Assembly: GCA_002633025.1 (NCBI GenBank) | Contig: NMRB01000180.1 | Coordinates: 284,278 to 348,277, forward strand | Length of the DNA: 64,000 nt | Origin: Notospermus geniculatus | Taxonomy: Eukaryota; Nemertea; Pilidiophora; Heteronemertea; Lineidae | Direction: 5' to 3' | Part shown: one piece after another, positions 61,238-64,000 of the stretch | Numbering within the stretch: position 1 is the stretch's first letter | How the letters are laid out: each line of letters begins with the position of its first letter | Program-made: the position numbers and the translations under genes | The notes under the pieces: generated by a model | What the model was told of the DNA's origin: nothing | The model's database searches: none | The model's input: the letters and a program-made list of their open reading frames with translations, nothing else

Positions 61238-62299
61238 ATGGCGACGGATACCAACCATTATTTGATACCATCTTCCACTCCTCAGGAGGTGTCGTCATTG
61301 TTACAGGTCATACGCCTGGTGACAGCCTTCACCAGCAAGTACGTCATGGGATTCATCATCACTCTTGGCATTTTTGGGAACTTACTCTCCATTGCCGTTT
61401 TCTGGAGATGCCGGAATAAGGATACGGTAACGGTGACTTATTTGGGCCCGCTGGCAGTGGTGGACTTGGGCACATTGATCTATGGCACTTATGCATGGAT
61501 CGTAAGTGGACTCTTAGGCAAAAGTTACGGAAATTTTTTTATCGAGCCACCAATTTCCTTTTGGCCACATTTCTTATGTAAGGCACTGAGATATCAAAAC
61601 AGAGTGTGTTCATGTATCTCCTCGTATCTCATCGTGATGTTCTCGTTAGAAAGGTGTCTTGGTGTCTGGTTCCCATTAAAGATACACATTATAATAACGA
61701 CAAGGGCACGCCGAATAGCTATTGGTGTGATGATGGCTGCGATGCTTATTTTCAACATACCGATACTGATATACTTTAGGGTTTACTACTGGGGTGGCAC
61801 AGAAACACTTGGATGTTTCTACCAAATGCCCGAGTTCACGAACCTTGAGAAATATTTCCTTATACAAATCAATGACTACCTCATCCCGTACACGTTGCCA
61901 TGCTTATTGGTATTTCTATTGAATGTTTTGATTATGACCGGAGTATCACGAGCAAGGAGAGCAGCAGAAGGGAAAGCAGTCGTCAGAAAAGGCGACACTC
62001 TGATAAGTCTCCTTTTTGTAGGTTTACTCTTTCTTGCAACATGTCTGCCCTACGTCATAGTCTGGAGCGTAGTTGATTATTTCTACTACATCGCCGAGGG
62101 AGGGGGATTTGTAGGGTGGCCTCAAGACAAAAGAATGGCACTGTCAACATTTGGCATGTTTACAACGTCGGTTTCAATGATAAACAACTGCTTTAACTTC
62201 CTAATATATACGACGTCATTGGAGATATTTCAAAACGAGTTGAAGAATTTGATCGGCAAAAAACCGAGAAGGANCACTCCAATAGAGCGCAGCACCTGA
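61238..62299 (+). CDS. Intronless rhodopsin-class orphan GPCR, paralogue 1
   Basis: 353 residues in one exon. TM1 GIFGNLLSIAVFWRC, TM2 LGPLAVVDLGTLIYG, TM3 disulfide Cys in HFLCKALRYQNRVC, DRY replaced by SLERCLGVWFPLK, TM5 LIPYTLPCLLVFLLNVLI, TM6 FLATCLPYVIVW, TM7 NNCFNFLIYTTS in place of NPxxY. It belongs to the same family as the receptor at 29.8 kb and the one that follows. The ATG at 61238 is matched by the start of paralogue 2. The last eight codons, including stop, lie in the arm of an inverted repeat and contain an ambiguous base at 62274, so the true C-terminal tail is uncertain. Ligand unknown. Confidence 0.9.
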   Translation: MATDTNHYLIPSSTPQEVSSLLQVIRLVTAFTSKYVMGFIITLGIFGNLLSIAVFWRCRNKDTVTVTYLGPLAVVDLGTLIYGTYAWIVSGLLGKSYGNFFIEPPISFWPHFLCKALRYQNRVCSCISSYLIVMFSLERCLGVWFPLKIHIIITTRARRIAIGVMMAAMLIFNIPILIYFRVYYWGGTETLGCFYQMPEFTNLEKYFLIQINDYLIPYTLPCLLVFLLNVLIMTGVSRARRAAEGKAVVRKGDTLISLLFVGLLFLATCLPYVIVWSVVDYFYYIAEGGGFVGWPQDKRMALSTFGMFTTSVSMINNCFNFLIYTTSLEIFQNELKNLIGKKPRRXTPIERST

Positions 62300-62484
62300 C
62301 GGGTCGCTAGCTAGGCCTACAGCGTCACGACGTCCCGTCCCCCATTCTGAACGCGGTGACGTCACTCGAAAAACCTCCACTTGTTTCAGCGATCATGACG
62401 TCGTCTCACGTCAAGATGTCATGGAATGAGTACGGGACGTCGTGACGCTGTAGTACCCGTCAGGTGCTGCGCTCTTTTGGAGTG
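62275..62484. mobile_element. Foldback MITE overlapping the GPCR 1 stop codon
   Basis: The left arm cactccaatagagcgcagca, with cctgacgggt and cagcgtcacgacgtcccgt, is repeated inverted at about 62425-62484. The arms are about 65 bp with a 9-base indel (ctagctagg). Confidence 0.75.
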
Positions 62485-63400
62485 ATATAGTCTATTTGCA
62501 TGCAGGCAGCGCGGACCGGTCGGTAGGTAGGCCTACCATTTATCACGCCAGTTTAGCCTATTATTCCCTCTACTCCACGCAACACTTGGTGTATTCGAGT
62601 TATATACGCCGATACTACGCCAATCGACACCAAAATATGATTAGATCTGAGCTCGAGTGCCTGATACTGACTTCAAACATTCGAAGCGGTCAAATCGAAA
62701 AAACGGTAGCCATTTTGTTGTCCATGTGACATTATGCCGGGTAACATTAGAAAATGTTACACGGCCACGTGATGCGTATCGGCCAATCAAATTCAAGGAT
62801 TTTACCTTGAGGTACGATATGAGGTAATGTACCATGCTTCACCGCATTTAGCAACAGTCTCAGTGTCGCTATAGGCCCAGAGATGCTGATCAAGTTTTTG
62901 AACATCTTGTCAATTGTCTGTCTTCGAACTCCTGTTAATTCGCTCAAGCAGCTAAGTCAGTCAGCTTCCGACTTCAATTTGGCCCCAAACCTAAGAATTA
63001 AGTCGTAGCTGATGGTGATAGGTTGAACTGCCCATGTTAGCCGGCTACCAACAAACTGTATGTCGATATTTTTGTCTTCAACAAGGTCGTTCGTGGAGAC
63101 GGATGGGATATCAAAGGTGTTCGGTCACTTTTATCCTCTTTTTGATTTAAATTTACAGAAGATTGCATGGTATCAACCATGGTAGGCCTGTTAATGAAAA
63201 CAAAGAACAGAGATATGACGAAACCTTGAAATAGAAACGTGGTATTTTTATAGGCGCTAACTTGTATTTTAGTCAATGGCGAAATCACTGGAATCACAGT
63301 TTCAGAAAATCTCGACCGCGATTGCACCATGCTGTGCATTAACAGCACGATGATTTGAACACGATTGTTTTTCGTCATCACCTGCTGGTTTCGTTGAGGG

Positions 63401-64000
63401 ATGGATACAAACCCGAACTCTCCTTCGTTTATTACCGGTTCAACTTCTCCATCCGAGCTCTCCGCATTACTACTGATAATCCACTTAGTAACAGATTTTA
63501 CCAACAAGTACATCATGGGGACAATTGTCATACTCGGTATTGGTGGAAATGCACTCTCTATCGTCATTTTCTTCAGATGCAGGGGGAAGGACCAGAAGAC
63601 GGTGTCCTATCTCGGCCCGTTGTCGGTTGCGGACTTCGGAACGCTGATCTACGCGGCCTACACATGGGTAGTAGGTGCACTCCTCGGCAAAAGCAATGGG
63701 AATTTCTTTATTGAACCAGTGATTTCTGTTTCGGCACACGCCGTATGTAAGATATTTCGATATCAAAATAGAGTGTGTTCGTGTATCTCTTCGTATCTCA
63801 TCGTGATGTTCTCGTTAGAAAGGTGTCTTGGTGTCTGGTTCCCATTAAAGACACACATTATAATAACGACAAGGGCACGCCGAATAGCTATTGGTGTGAT
63901 GATGGCTGCGATGCTTGTGGTGAATGCTCCAATACTTGTATACTTTCGGGTTTACTACTGGGGTGGCACGGAAAAACTCAGCTGTTTCTACAACGTACCG
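63401..64000 (+). CDS. Rhodopsin-class orphan GPCR, paralogue 2 (cut by window end)
   Basis: Two hundred codons run open from the ATG at 63401 to the end of the window. MDTNPNSPSF opens a short N-terminus like that of paralogue 1. TM1 reads GIGGNALSIVIFFRCRG, TM2 LGPLSVADFGTLIYA, TM3 AVCKIFRYQNRVC, then SLERCLGVWFPLK and TM4. Residues up to FRVYYWGGTEKLSCFYNVP are seen. It is a tandem duplicate of paralogue 1, about 1.1 kb downstream on the same strand. A stretch around the DRY-equivalent is nearly identical at DNA level (see findings). Confidence 0.9.
   Translation, partial: MDTNPNSPSFITGSTSPSELSALLLIIHLVTDFTNKYIMGTIVILGIGGNALSIVIFFRCRGKDQKTVSYLGPLSVADFGTLIYAAYTWVVGALLGKSNGNFFIEPVISVSAHAVCKIFRYQNRVCSCISSYLIVMFSLERCLGVWFPLKTHIIITTRARRIAIGVMMAAMLVVNAPILVYFRVYYWGGTEKLSCFYNVP

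Noticed and set aside
63037-63567. 176-codon open frame on the minus strand upstream of GPCR 2
   Set aside because: It overlaps the start of GPCR 2 antisense and has no family motif or good splice context.
1-64000. CRISPR arrays, operons, ribosome binding sites
   Set aside because: The window is spliced animal DNA; the regular repeats seen are foldbacks and tandem repeats without spacers.

Overview
The window is animal nuclear DNA: genes split by many small introns with GT-AG sites, dense foldback and MITE-type elements, and abundant taggcctac and acatgtac words. The gene set (VPS9D1, carbonic anhydrase VIII-like, a calbindin-32-like protein, BPHL, a degenerin/ASIC channel, lineage-expanded orphan GPCRs, and one perfect U12 AT-AC intron) suits a marine invertebrate deuterostome such as an echinoderm, hemichordate or cephalochordate. 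The phylum is inference; nothing here fixes the species.

Layout. 1-3.4 kb is a nest of foldback repeats. 3.7-5.0 kb (+) holds the C-terminal three exons of a chromodomain protein with an RS-rich linker and a single C-terminal membrane anchor. 6.3-8.0 kb (-) is MED10, with exon 2 duplicated beside a repeat fragment and an apparent 2-nt frameshift in exon 3. It is divergent from single-exon TSR3 (8.9-10.0 kb, +), which is followed closely by PFDN4 (10.5-11.3 kb, +). 13.2-19.5 kb (-) is a 14-exon VPS9D1, head-to-head with 7-exon BPHL (20.0-23.5 kb, +). 23.8-31.9 kb (-) is an 11-exon DEG/ENaC channel of about 944 residues, carrying roughly 450 residues more than usual between the cysteine-rich ectodomain and TM2. 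Its first intron has a GC donor and contains an intronless GPCR. 35.4-41.3 kb (-) is a 9-exon CA8-like acatalytic carbonic anhydrase, and 47.3-57.1 kb (-) a calbindin-32-like EF-hand protein. 61.2-64 kb (+) holds two tandem GPCR paralogues, the second cut by the window end.

The genes form no single pathway. Shared control is plausible only for the two head-to-head pairs, MED10/TSR3 and VPS9D1/BPHL. The RNA and protein machinery genes (MED10, TSR3, PFDN4) are clustered. The right half is neuronal or sensory in flavour (DEG/ENaC, CA8, calbindin, GPCRs). The most unusual items are the enlarged DEG/ENaC ectodomain, the membrane-anchored chromodomain protein, the PFDN4 AT-AC intron, the MED10 duplication and frameshift, and several cases where MITEs abut or form gene parts.
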